This document shows positions 44,144-52,014 of a stretch of DNA of 64,000 bases, one piece after another; position 1 is the first letter of the stretch, and each line of letters starts with the position of its first letter. This DNA is from CAUZWH01 sp965247665 (GTDB lineage: Bacteria > Pseudomonadota > Alphaproteobacteria > SHVV01): the NCBI GenBank assembly GCA_965247665.1, contig CBDFHH010000005.1, forward strand, positions 434,001 through 498,000, written 5' to 3'. Both the position numbers and the translations under genes were made by a program. A model generated the notes under the pieces. The model had not been told where the DNA came from. It ran no database searches and worked only from the letters and a program-made list of their open reading frames with translations.

Positions 44144-44175
44144 ACCTACTTCCATTCTAACCTATTTCCATTCTA
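44144..44175. repeat. two tandem 16-bp near-identical repeats
   Basis: ACCTACTTCCATTCTA at 44144-44159 and ACCTATTTCCATTCTA at 44160-44175 differ at one base. They fill most of the 74-bp gap between the TRAP dctM stop and the dctP ribosome-binding site (both genes on the minus strand) and are AT-richer than their surroundings. Confidence 0.9.
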
Positions 44176-44194
44176 ATGCCCCTCAACGACGCCG

Positions 44195-45514
44195 TCATTT
44201 GGCGTAGACCCAATCGACCAGCCAGCCGATCGAATCCGGATAAAGAAGAACGATGATCAAAGCGACCAGATCGCAAGCCAGGAACGGGATCCCGGCCAGG
44301 TAGATCTGCCGCATGGAGGTGTCGGCCGGCGCTACCCCCTTCATGACGAACAGCAGTAAGCCGAATGGAGGCGTGGTCAGCGCCATCTGCAGATTGATCA
44401 GCATGAGCACGGCGAACCAGATCGGATCAAAACCCAGCGACTTCACGATCGGGATGTAGATCGGCATGGTGATCATCATGATCGCGATCTGCTCCATGAA
44501 GGTGCCCAGCACCAGCACGATCGCTTGCATTGCGATGATCAGTAGCAGCGGCGCTACCGAGAGCGATATCACCGCCTCGAGCAGGCCGCGGCTGGCGCCG
44601 GAATAGGCCAGCAGCTGGCTGAACCCGAGCGCACCGACCAGGATCGCCATCATCATGACCGAGATGTACACGGTACCGCCGACCGCTTTGCGAATCACCT
44701 CCCAGTTCAGAGATCGGTAGGCGGCCGCGAGCATGAACGATCCCAGGCAACCGAGCGCCGCGGCTTCGGTGGGAGTGGCGACGCCGAGCACGATTACGCC
44801 GGTGACGAGAAAGACGATCAGCCCCAGCGGTAGCAGATAGCGGACGACTCCTTCGAGGCGCTCGCCCAGGCTGACCCGGTCCACCTCGTAGGCCGGCGTC
44901 AATTCCGGCTGCAGTTTGCAGCGCACCAGGATGTAGGCCATGTAGAGAAAAGCCATGATCAACCCGGGCACCAGCGCCGCGATCAGGATGCGCCCGATCG
45001 AGAGTTTCGCGATCGCGGCGAGGATCACCGCGAGCGCGCTCGGCGGCACCATCATCGCCAGCCCGCCGCTGGCCAGAATCGGCCCGATCGACATCGGCCG
45101 GCGGTAACCGCGCCGCTCCATGTCGGGCAGCAGCATGGTGCCGAGCACCGCCGTGTTGGCCATGGTCGAGCCGGACAGACTGGAAAACACGGTGCCCGAC
45201 AGAACGGTCAAGATCGACAGGCGGCCCGGCAAGCGGCCGAGCAGCTTGTCGAGCACGTCGATCGCCTTGAAGGCCACCTTTGAGTGCCACAACACCTCGC
45301 CCATCAATACGAACAGCGGTACCGGCAACAGCGTGAAGGTGCTGACCGAGCTGAACATGCTGAGGGTCAGAGTGTGAAACGCCCGCCCGCCGCCTTGCAG
45401 TACCAGCACGCCCAGCATGTTGATGATGATGAACGCGAAGGCGACCGGCATCCCGACCGCGAGCAGGACCATCGCGCCCGAAAAAATGATGATGAGAATC
45501 AGCCACCATTCCAC
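44195..45514 (-). CDS. TRAP transporter large permease, DctM family
   Basis: 439 aa, about 12 membrane helices. Family segments: VLLAVGMPVAFAFIIINMLG, LMGEVLWHSKVAFKAID, VFSSLSGSTMANTAVLG, GPILASGGLAMMVPPSALAVI and LTTPPFGLLLFVMKGVAP. First gene of the cluster after the nitrile hydratase-like operon, with 125 bases between and no evident terminator, so read-through from the enzyme genes is possible. Confidence 0.93.
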   Translation of the reverse strand: MEWWLILIIIFSGAMVLLAVGMPVAFAFIIINMLGVLVLQGGGRAFHTLTLSMFSSVSTFTLLPVPLFVLMGEVLWHSKVAFKAIDVLDKLLGRLPGRLSILTVLSGTVFSSLSGSTMANTAVLGTMLLPDMERRGYRRPMSIGPILASGGLAMMVPPSALAVILAAIAKLSIGRILIAALVPGLIMAFLYMAYILVRCKLQPELTPAYEVDRVSLGERLEGVVRYLLPLGLIVFLVTGVIVLGVATPTEAAALGCLGSFMLAAAYRSLNWEVIRKAVGGTVYISVMMMAILVGALGFSQLLAYSGASRGLLEAVISLSVAPLLLIIAMQAIVLVLGTFMEQIAIMMITMPIYIPIVKSLGFDPIWFAVLMLINLQMALTTPPFGLLLFVMKGVAPADTSMRQIYLAGIPFLACDLVALIIVLLYPDSIGWLVDWVYAK

Positions 45515-45639
45515 GGTGGTGTCCCCCCTCTCATGCGCCTCGCGGGCGAGCCTTTCCCGTTGGCCGCGCCCGGCTTACGCGCCATGCTAACCGGAAATCC
45601 GCCGACGACACCAAAGATCAGGTTGCGGCCGATCGCCGG

Positions 45640-46281
45640 CTAGGACGCGACTTCGCCGGAGGTGCGCACCCGCGAGACGCCGATCATGCTGTCGCGGGTG
45701 ACGACCTGCGCCAGCTCCTCGCACGACAAATCGTCGGTACCTTCAGGGCGCGCCGGCAGCACCATGTAACGCAGGTCGGCGGTAGAATCGACGACGCGGA
45801 TTTCCACTTCCTCCGCAAGCTCGGTGCCGAATTCCTTCAGCACGCCGCGCGGGTCGGCGACGGCGCGCGAACGGTAGGCGTGGCTCTTGTACCACGCCGG
45901 CGGAATACCCAGCAGTTTGCGCGGATAGCAGCTGCAGAGCGTACAGACGATGAGGTGATGCACGTCGGGAGTGTTCTCGACGACCGCAAGCCGCGGCGCG
46001 TTGGCCATGTCGATGCCGACGCTTGCAACCGCGGCGGTACCGTCGCGCAACAGCAGCGCTTTGAATTCGGGATCGGTCCAGGCCCGCGCGACCACCACGG
46101 CACCCTGCTCCGGGGTCCGCGATTCCATATCCTCCATCTGGCGCCGGATCGCCTCGGCGGTGAGCACACCCCTCTCGATCAGCAGCTCCCGGATGGTCTG
46201 CTCGAGGATCTCGTGTCTGGTCGGCGGACGATCGAAATACTCGATCGCCGCGTGTTCGTCATGGTCGTGAGCGTGGCTCAT
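45640..46281 (-). CDS. nitrile hydratase alpha / thiocyanate hydrolase gamma-type catalytic subunit (cobalt type)
   Basis: 213 aa. The metal claw is C113-T-L-C116-S117-C118 (VCTLCSCYPR), the Thr-containing form linked to non-corrin Co(III), followed by LGIPPAWYKSHAYRSRAV as in nitrile hydratases. The His-rich start (HAHDHDEH) resembles cobalt-type alpha subunits. Also GVDMAN-like GIDMANAPRLAVVENT. Nitrile hydratase makes amides from nitriles; thiocyanate hydrolase makes carbonyl sulfide and ammonia. Last of three overlapping-function genes, with the beta part split in two upstream. Subunit family sure; which reaction is open. Confidence 0.88.
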   Translation of the reverse strand: MSHAHDHDEHAAIEYFDRPPTRHEILEQTIRELLIERGVLTAEAIRRQMEDMESRTPEQGAVVVARAWTDPEFKALLLRDGTAAVASVGIDMANAPRLAVVENTPDVHHLIVCTLCSCYPRKLLGIPPAWYKSHAYRSRAVADPRGVLKEFGTELAEEVEIRVVDSTADLRYMVLPARPEGTDDLSCEELAQVVTRDSMIGVSRVRTSGEVAS

Positions 46282-46290
46282 TTGTCGTTC

Positions 46291-46572
46291 CTAGGCCACA
46301 GGTTCTAGCCAATGCTCGTAGATATCGGCAACCAGCGCGTCGCTCGATTTGCCGTCATAGTCCGGCCACAGATGGGTCTGCTGGAAGCGGATGCGGTAGA
46401 GCTCGATCTCGGGGAGCCCGTCGCGGTGATAGGCGAGCTCTTCGGGGTTGCGGAACGCGCCGAGGTCGGCCTCGACCACGCCCTCTTTGCCGCGCAGATA
46501 GTTGGGCGTGCGGCAATGACCGGTCGGTACTATCGTCTTGACGCGAATTCGATCGCCCGATTTTAGCGCCAT
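46291..46572 (-). CDS. nitrile hydratase beta C-terminal domain as a separate protein (ScnA-like)
   Basis: 93 aa, only the SH3-like C-terminal half of a normal nitrile hydratase beta subunit: KSGDRIRVKT, PTGHCRTPNYLRGKEGVVE, LYRIRFQQTHLWPDYDG, VADIYEHWLEPV. In classical enzymes this is fused to a helical N-terminal half; here that half is the preceding gene, 9 bases upstream. The split matches thiocyanate hydrolase (ScnA) and the three-subunit toyocamycin nitrile hydratase. Shorter than ScnA (about 126 aa, from memory). It lies 9 bases before the alpha gene, in the scnB-scnA-scnC order. Confidence 0.85.
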   Translation of the reverse strand: MALKSGDRIRVKTIVPTGHCRTPNYLRGKEGVVEADLGAFRNPEELAYHRDGLPEIELYRIRFQQTHLWPDYDGKSSDALVADIYEHWLEPVA

Positions 46573-46581
46573 GCAGGGCCC

Positions 46582-46929
46582 CTATGCCGGTTTCTGACGC
46601 GCTTCGTACTCGCGCGTCAGGCGTTTTTGGACCGCGGCGAAACGGGTTTCGATTTCCTCATCGCTGAGCACATCGCACTCCACCAGTAGCGTGCGGATCG
46701 ATTCCATCCACAACTCATAATAGGCAAGGCCGGTGTAGAGCTCGTTGGGCACGTTTTCCATAACCCGGCGCTGGGCATCGACCGTGAACAGCGAGCGCGG
46801 CGGCTCGATCAGGAGTCGGAACATCGCGTCGACGCGCCGCTCGAACAGCGTCGGCGCGTGGGCATCGCGGCCAACCGGACCGGCCGGCTGGCCGCCGAGA
46901 TCGTTCTGTGCCCGCTCCAGGCTTTTCAT
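46582..46929 (-). CDS. nitrile hydratase beta N-terminal domain as a separate protein (ScnB-like)
   Basis: 115 aa matching the helical N-terminal half of nitrile hydratase beta: NDLGGQPAGPV (as HDLGG..GFGPV), FERRVDAMFRLL, FTVDAQRRVMENVP, LAYYELWMESIRTLLVE, and VLSDEEIETR. R54 aligns with the conserved beta Arg (Arg52 in Rhodococcus) that contacts the oxidised cysteine claw. First gene of the operon. A nitrile hydratase accessory protein (also homologous to this half) is a possible alternative, but with no complete beta gene present, a split beta subunit is more likely. Confidence 0.82.
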   Translation of the reverse strand: MKSLERAQNDLGGQPAGPVGRDAHAPTLFERRVDAMFRLLIEPPRSLFTVDAQRRVMENVPNELYTGLAYYELWMESIRTLLVECDVLSDEEIETRFAAVQKRLTREYEARQKPA

Positions 46930-47126
46930 ATCGGCCTCGTCCTGTTGGCGAGTTTAGGTTCAGGGTCGTTACGACTCAAGAAGCGGGGGCGCTTTACGCT
47001 CCGGTCGCTCCTTCGTAGGCTGGTGCCTTCCTGGCCGAGACCAGGCCCGGCAGTCCAAATCGGACACAGGTAACACATCGCCCTTGACATAGGTAACCGG
47101 TCTAGAAGGCCGACACGGAGGCAGGA

Positions 47127-47792
47127 ATGACGAAATATGGTGGGCAGGACGATGCGATGAAGCGCGCCGGCTACGGCGAGCAGATCGGTTTCGGCGAACG
47201 GCCGGCTTTGGTTGCGGTCGACATCATTCGCGCCTTCACCGAACCGACCTACCGGTTCGTGTGCGAGATGGACGCTCAGATCGAGAACAACAACCGCATT
47301 ATCCGCGCCGCCCGACCCAAGGCCGTGCCGATCATCTTTACGACCGTGTGGTACGACGACCCCGACCTCAGGGATGCCGGCATCTGGGGCATCAAGCTCA
47401 AAGGCGCCGAGGATCTGCGTTATGGCACGCCGGCGGTCGAGATCGATCCGCGCCTCGAGCGCGAGGAAGGCGACGCCGTGCTGATGAAAAAATATGCTTC
47501 CAGCTTCTTCGGCACCGATCTCGGCGCCCGGCTCAACGCACAACGGGTCGACACCGTCATTATCACCGGCGCCTCGACCAGCGGCTGCGTGCGCGCGACC
47601 GCGGTCGACGCCATCCAGAGCGGCTATAGACCCATCGTGGTAGGCGACGGCGTCGGCGACCGCTGGCCACCAGCGCACGAACAGGCGCTCTACGACCTGC
47701 ATGCAAAATATGCGGACGTGGTAAGCACCGACGAGGTGGTCGCCTATCTGGACCTCCTGCCGAGCCAGCTCCGCAACGCCGCGGCGGAATAG
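47127..47792 (+). CDS. isochorismatase-family hydrolase, N-carbamoylsarcosine amidase-like
   Basis: 221 aa; GGAGGCAGG before the ATG. Catalytic triad by motif: D32 (VAVDIIRAF), K121/K122 (LMKKYASSFFGTDL) and C154 (STSGCVRATAVDA). This pattern is typical of cysteine amidases such as N-carbamoylsarcosine amidohydrolase and maleamate amidase. Divergent from the nitrile-hydratase-like operon over a 197-bp gap. An amidase next to a nitrile hydratase would finish nitrile to amide to acid conversion (inference); the VOC and FAH-family genes follow on the same strand. Confidence 0.88.
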   Translation: MTKYGGQDDAMKRAGYGEQIGFGERPALVAVDIIRAFTEPTYRFVCEMDAQIENNNRIIRAARPKAVPIIFTTVWYDDPDLRDAGIWGIKLKGAEDLRYGTPAVEIDPRLEREEGDAVLMKKYASSFFGTDLGARLNAQRVDTVIITGASTSGCVRATAVDAIQSGYRPIVVGDGVGDRWPPAHEQALYDLHAKYADVVSTDEVVAYLDLLPSQLRNAAAE

Positions 47793-47874
47793 TTCACGCG
47801 GGAACGACTTGCGCGGGTCGGTCGCGGCGCGCAGAATGCCGCGCCGCAGGGACAGGCCAAAGCGGAATCGAACA

Positions 47875-48246
47875 ATGCTGGTCGATAAGCTGGAGCACTA
47901 CAACATCGTCACCGAGAAGCTGGACGAGACCGTCGAGTTCTACGAGAAGATCGTCGGTCTGGTGAACGGTGCGCGGCCGAACTTCGCGTTCCCCGGCGCT
48001 TGGCTCTATGCCGGCGAAGAGCCGGTCGTGCATCTGATGAAGCTGGGCGAAAACCGCGAGCCCGGTTCGGGTTCGATCGATCACGTCGCATTCCGCGGCT
48101 CCGACTACGCCGTCTACAAATCGCACCTCGAGGCCAATGGCATCGACTACGAAGAACGCTTTGTCGAAGATGCCGCGATGCGGCAACTCTTCGTCAGAGA
48201 TCCCAACGGCGTGAAGGTGGAGATCAATTTCCGCCCGCAGGGCTGA
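47875..48246 (+). CDS. VOC-family (glyoxalase/dioxygenase superfamily) single-domain protein
   Basis: 123 aa from the ATG at 47875. KLEHYNIVTEKLDETVEFYEKIVGL, seen in pieces, gives the first His ligand; SGSIDHVAFRG the second; the end has RDPNGVKVEINF with Glu. This is a complete one-domain VOC metal site that would work as a homodimer. Starts 82 bases after the amidase stop and 60 bases before the FAH-family gene, probably one operon. Could be a lyase, isomerase or dioxygenase. Confidence 0.85.
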   Translation: MLVDKLEHYNIVTEKLDETVEFYEKIVGLVNGARPNFAFPGAWLYAGEEPVVHLMKLGENREPGSGSIDHVAFRGSDYAVYKSHLEANGIDYEERFVEDAAMRQLFVRDPNGVKVEINFRPQG

Positions 48247-48306
48247 TCCCGCTCTCGCCGCACGCACCCTTTTCGACCACACCGCGAGCCAAGCAAGGAG
48301 AGAGCT

Positions 48307-49332
48307 ATGCGTATCTACAACTACAAGAAGGGGCAGGCGCGACGCGTCGCCGTGCAGGACGACGACCGCCTGGTCGACGTGATCGACGCGCTTGGGGGGC
48401 CGCGCAAGCTCGCCGCGCGCGATCGTGACGCGCTCGCCAACACGATTGCCTTCATCGAATCCGGGAATCGGGGTCGACGCCTGGCCGACAAAGCGATCCG
48501 CGAAAGCCGCAAGACCGGCAAGGGCCGCCACAGCCTGGCCCGGGCCACGCTGTTCGCGCCGCTCGAGCCGGCCGTGATCCTGTGCTCGGGCGAAAACTAC
48601 TGGGATCATCGCGACGAAAAGCCGGTGGTCGAGGGCAAGGAGCCCGAGTTCTTCATCAAGCTCCCGCAGTGCACCAACGGCCCGTATGACGACATCATCT
48701 ACGAGCCCAAGATCACCAAGAAGCTCGACTATGAAACCGAACTGGCCATCGTCGTCGGCAAGGGCGGACGCCACATCGCCAAGCGGGACGCGATCGAGCA
48801 CATCTTCGGCTTCACCATCATGAACGACGTCACGGCGCGGGATCGGCAGGTCAAGATGCGGCCCGACGGTACCTCGCAATACGCGGTTGGTCCGGGCAAG
48901 AACTTCGATACCTCGGCGCCGCTGGGTCCTTGCATCGTCACGACCGACGAGCTCGGCAATCCACAAAAGCTGGCGCTCCGCACCTGGGTCAACGACGAGC
49001 TGCGCCAGAGCAACACCACCGCGACGATGATCTGGAACGTCCGCGATCTGCTGCATTTCTTCTCCGGATTCGTCACCCTGAAGCCGGGCTCGGTGATTTC
49101 CACCGGCACGCCCGGAGGCACCGCCTGGGGGACCGACCCCGAGCTCGGCGGGCGCGGCGCCAAAGCCAAGCGCGCCGACATCGAGCTGGCCAAGGGCTAT
49201 CTCAAGGTCGGCGACGTCGTTACCTGCGAGATCGAAGATATCGGCCAGCTCCGCGGCAAGGTTGTGCTGTCGGAGAGCTCTCGCAGGAAGGCACCGGCCA
49301 AGAACAGACCGGCTCGGCGCAAGGCCGCCTAG
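48307..49332 (+). CDS. fumarylacetoacetate hydrolase (FAH) family protein
   Basis: 341 aa; AAGGAGAGAGCT precedes the ATG. FAH-fold signatures: CSGENYWDH, FIKLPQCTNGPYDDI, metal ligands in DYETELAIVVGKGG, IFGFTIMNDVTARDRQ, and VISTGTPGGTAWG. A basic Arg/Lys-rich tail closes the protein. Members hydrolyse or decarboxylate acylpyruvates and similar ring-cleavage products. Third gene in the amidase-VOC-FAH group, so it is probably the C-C bond-cleaving step of a catabolic path (inference). Confidence 0.9.
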   Translation: MRIYNYKKGQARRVAVQDDDRLVDVIDALGGPRKLAARDRDALANTIAFIESGNRGRRLADKAIRESRKTGKGRHSLARATLFAPLEPAVILCSGENYWDHRDEKPVVEGKEPEFFIKLPQCTNGPYDDIIYEPKITKKLDYETELAIVVGKGGRHIAKRDAIEHIFGFTIMNDVTARDRQVKMRPDGTSQYAVGPGKNFDTSAPLGPCIVTTDELGNPQKLALRTWVNDELRQSNTTATMIWNVRDLLHFFSGFVTLKPGSVISTGTPGGTAWGTDPELGGRGAKAKRADIELAKGYLKVGDVVTCEIEDIGQLRGKVVLSESSRRKAPAKNRPARRKAA

Positions 49333-49416
49333 TCGGCGCTTCGCGCGGGAGCCCGCAAGCAACCGGGCTCACGACAGGTCGCGACAGATGCGGCCCATTG
49401 GCCATAAGATCAGGCT

Positions 49417-49617
49417 ATGGAAGCGATCCTTATCGCGTTCATCATCCTGGGCTTGGTCGCTACCCTCGGCGTCCTCGCCGCCGGCTTGGTCTCCATGTTC
49501 CGCGGCGGCGCATTCAACCGCAAGCACGGCAATAGTTTGATGCGAGCGCGGATCGGCACCCAGGCGACGACGGTGGTGCTGATCTTGATCTACTATGTCG
49601 CCTATGTGGGGAGCTGA
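49417..49617 (+). CDS. HIG1-type/twin transmembrane small protein
   Basis: 66 aa with two membrane helices (residues about 3-27 and 49-64) and a basic connecting loop RGGAFNRKHGNSLMRARIGTQ in pieces. The N-R-K-H.N.LMR.RI pattern is that of bacterial HIG1-domain proteins, whose relatives modulate respiratory complexes. It is commonly next to the PduO-type adenosyltransferase gene in alphaproteobacteria; here the genes overlap (TGATG). Confidence 0.87.
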   Translation: MEAILIAFIILGLVATLGVLAAGLVSMFRGGAFNRKHGNSLMRARIGTQATTVVLILIYYVAYVGS

Positions 49618-50177
49618 TGGTCAAGCTCAGCAAGATCTACACCCGCGGCGGCGACGGCGGCCAAACCTCGCTGGGCGGCGGCGCGCGCGTCGCCAAGCAC
49701 GATTTGCGGGTCAGCGCCTACGGCACGGTCGATGAGGCCAACGCGGCAGTCGGATTGGCGCGCCTCTATACCAAAGGCGACGCCGCGGAGATGCTGGCCC
49801 GCATCCAGGACGACCTGTTCGACCTCGGAGCCGATCTCTGCCGCCCCGATCTCGAGGAAAGCCAAGACGCCCTTCGCATGGTGCAAAGCCAGGTCGATCG
49901 GCTGGAAACCGAGATCGATACGATGAACGGGCAGTTATCCGAGCTCAACTCGTTCGTGCTGCCGGGCGGCACGCCGGCGTCGGCCCATCTGCACCTCGCG
50001 CGCACGATAACGCGCCGCGCCGAACGACTGATCACCGATCTTGCCGAACGCGAGCCCGTCAACCCGCTCGCGATCAAATTCATCAATCGCCTGTCGGACC
50101 ATCTCTTCGTCCTCGGGCGCTTCCTCAACGACAAGGGCGCGAACGACGTGCTGTGGCGCCCCGGCGCCAACCGCTAG
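49617..50177 (+). CDS. cob(I)yrinic acid a,c-diamide adenosyltransferase, PduO type
   Basis: 186 aa; start overlaps the previous stop. ATP-binding N-terminus KIYTRGGDGGQTSLGGG with AKHDLRVSAYGTVDEANAAVG in pieces; the active-site Arg region LHLARTITRRAERLI; end FVLGRFLNDKG. Transfers the adenosyl group from ATP to cobalamin to make coenzyme B12. No B12-dependent enzyme lies in this window, so the cofactor is used elsewhere. Conserved neighbour of etfBA in alphaproteobacteria. Confidence 0.94.
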   Translation: MVKLSKIYTRGGDGGQTSLGGGARVAKHDLRVSAYGTVDEANAAVGLARLYTKGDAAEMLARIQDDLFDLGADLCRPDLEESQDALRMVQSQVDRLETEIDTMNGQLSELNSFVLPGGTPASAHLHLARTITRRAERLITDLAEREPVNPLAIKFINRLSDHLFVLGRFLNDKGANDVLWRPGANR

Positions 50178-50443
50178 TTCGTTCGCATGCGCAGACACCT
50201 TACCCATCTCGCGCTTCACCTCCGCGGCCTCGATGCGACGGGACGTTCTACCGGGATTGCTGCATACTGTCCGTCGTCCACGATCGCCGGCGTCGCCGCC
50301 GGCGGTGGTATGGCTCCTACCCAGTCGGGTACCATTGCGGCCGGCGCGACCCGGACGGGAACCGGGTCGAGCTTTCCTGCGGTCAACCGCTCGAGGCCGG
50401 CTTGGCGGACCAGGCATGGGGCACGGTCGGAACGACGGAATGA
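50178..50443 (+). pseudogene. possible remnant of a VOC-family gene C-terminus
   Basis: The 262-bp gap before the universal stress gene reads in one frame as ...YPVGYHCGRRDPDGNRVELSCGQPLEAG, here cut into GYHCGRRDPDGNRVELSCG. RDPDGNRVEL is the usual last strand of VOC/glyoxalase domains. Upstream of it the frame is Arg-rich and meaningless, with no start or first metal motif, so an intact gene is unlikely. The frame ends in TGA overlapping the next ATG (ATGA). It may be a decayed gene or chance. Confidence 0.3.
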
Positions 50444-51297
50444 GCGAGATTCGAACGATCTTGGTACCCCTCGACAACGCCGCGCTCGAGCGCAGCGTGT
50501 TCGAGCGCGCGTTGGCCCTCGGCAAGCGTTTCGGCGCCGTGGTTGAAGCGCTGCACGTATCGCCGCTGCCGCGCCCCAACGATCCCGGTTGGGAGGCGCT
50601 CACCAAGCGCGGCATGGGTTTTGCGGTCACCGAAGACGCGATGCGCGAAGCGAAGGCGGCCGAGGAGCGTATCCGTGGCGAGTACGAGAAGATCTGCCGC
50701 GACCAGGATGCGCCGGAAACGCCGCAAGCCGACAGCCGGTTCGCGGCTCGCTTCGCAGTGGCGGGCGGCGCCGAAGAGCTGGTCGTCGCCACCCGCGCAC
50801 GCATCAGCGACCTGGTGGTCACGGCGCGCGGTAGTGCCGAGAACGATGTCTCCGAAACCATCGAAGCCGTGCTGACCGAGGGCGGGCGGCCGATCCTGGT
50901 ACTCCCCCGCGGCGACCAGATACCGCTGGATGGCACCTGCATCGTCGCCTGGAACGGGCGGCCCGAAGCGGCCCGCGCGCTCGCCTTCGCACTACCGTTC
51001 CTGAAAGCTGCAACGCAGACCATCGTCGCTGAAGTTGACGAGGCGGGCACGCGCCGCGGCGTCGGCGCCGGAAACGTCGCCGAGTATCTCGCCCACCATG
51101 GCGTCAATGCGCGCGACCAAAGCGCCGCCAAGCAGGGATCGATCGGCGAAACCCTGGTCCGCGCCACCCGCGAACACCAAGCCAATCTGCTGGTGATGGG
51201 CGGTGCTGCCTACAGCCGGGTTCGGCGAATGATCTTCGGCCACGTCACCCGCGACGTGATCGAAGCGACCGATATCCCGCTGCTGATGGCGAATTAG
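50440..51297 (+). CDS. universal stress protein, two-domain
   Basis: 285 aa from the ATG at 50440. Two UspA-like halves: residues about 1-145 (IRTILVPLDNAALERSVFERAL in pieces, ISDLVVTARGS) and 155-285 (GTCIVAWNGRPEAARALAFALP in pieces, ANLLVMGGAAYSRVRRMIFG, ending IPLLMAN). The second half keeps the G.GAYSR..E/F-type ATP-loop MGGAAYSRVRRMIFGHVT. Stress-related nucleotide-binding role; sits between the adenosyltransferase and tenA. Confidence 0.85.
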   Translation: MSEIRTILVPLDNAALERSVFERALALGKRFGAVVEALHVSPLPRPNDPGWEALTKRGMGFAVTEDAMREAKAAEERIRGEYEKICRDQDAPETPQADSRFAARFAVAGGAEELVVATRARISDLVVTARGSAENDVSETIEAVLTEGGRPILVLPRGDQIPLDGTCIVAWNGRPEAARALAFALPFLKAATQTIVAEVDEAGTRRGVGAGNVAEYLAHHGVNARDQSAAKQGSIGETLVRATREHQANLLVMGGAAYSRVRRMIFGHVTRDVIEATDIPLLMAN

Positions 51298-51312
51298 ACC
51301 GGATTCGGACAG

Positions 51313-51993
51313 GTGCAGCAGAACGAACCCTCGATCTTCGAACGCCTCAAGCAATCGTGCCGCGACGAATGGCAGGCCTATGTCGGACACGAATTCGTGC
51401 GTCAAACGGCCCGGGGGAACTTGCCCGAGGCGTGCTTCCGCCACTATCTGATCCAGGATTACCTGTTTCTGATCCACTTCGCGCGGGCTTATGCGCTCGC
51501 CGCCTATAAATCCGACACGCTGGAGGACATGCGCCCGGCGGCAGCGAGCCTGTCGGCGACGGTGGCGACAGAGATGAAGCTACACCTGGAGTATTGTCGC
51601 GGCTGGGGGCTGACCGCGGCCGACGTCGAGGCTGCCCCCGAGGCCAACGCCACGCTCGCCTACACGCGCTACGTGCTCGAACGGGGGATGGCCGGCGATC
51701 TTCTCGATCTCCACGCGGCGCTTTCGCCGTGCGTGCTGGGTTACGCGGAGATCGGCCGAACGCTACTGGACGATCCCGAAACCCGCCTCGAGGGCAACCC
51801 GTACCGCCGCTGGATCGAGGAATATGGCGGCGACGAATACCAGCGATTGGCACGCGAGTCGCGAGATTACCTAGACCAGCTCGCACAGAAGAGGCTAACC
51901 GAATCGCGCTACCCCCAAGTCGCACAGACCTTCGCCCAGGCGACCCGTCTGGAGGCTCAATTCTGGCAAATGGGACTGACTCTCGAAGCGTGA
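51313..51993 (+). CDS. tenA: TenA-family protein, thiaminase II/aminopyrimidine aminohydrolase
   Basis: 226 aa from a GTG. Catalytic residues known for TenA are seen: Asp in HYLIQDYLFL, Cys in LSPCVLGYAEIG, Glu in RLEAQFWQMGL, plus the YRRWIEEYGGDEY substrate region. It hydrolyses aminopyrimidines from degraded thiamine for salvage. No thi genes or TPP riboswitch are near; the THI5-like ABC importer of this window lies 25 kb away, so a functional link is speculative. Its 3' end lies just before the etf promoter. Confidence 0.9.
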   Translation: MQQNEPSIFERLKQSCRDEWQAYVGHEFVRQTARGNLPEACFRHYLIQDYLFLIHFARAYALAAYKSDTLEDMRPAAASLSATVATEMKLHLEYCRGWGLTAADVEAAPEANATLAYTRYVLERGMAGDLLDLHAALSPCVLGYAEIGRTLLDDPETRLEGNPYRRWIEEYGGDEYQRLARESRDYLDQLAQKRLTESRYPQVAQTFAQATRLEAQFWQMGLTLEA

Positions 51994-52014
51994 CCGGCCC
52001 GTCGGCGCGGTTCG

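Noticed and set aside
42612..45514. Recent duplication relationship between the two TRAP operons
   Set aside because: Gene order differs (M-P-Q versus P-Q-M), and the proteins differ in length and motifs, so they are independent systems.
46582..46929. Nitrile hydratase accessory/activator protein instead of a beta half
   Set aside because: The DLGG..GPV start and the presence of a free-standing beta-C gene with no complete beta gene favour a true beta-N subunit; kept only as an alternative.
47794..49362. 522-codon minus-strand open frame opposite the VOC and FAH-family genes
   Set aside because: Both plus-strand genes have clear catalytic motifs and ribosome-binding sites; the antisense frame has none.
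51298..51312. TPP riboswitch controlling tenA
   Set aside because: Only 15 bases separate tenA from the upstream gene and no CTGAGA-type core is visible.
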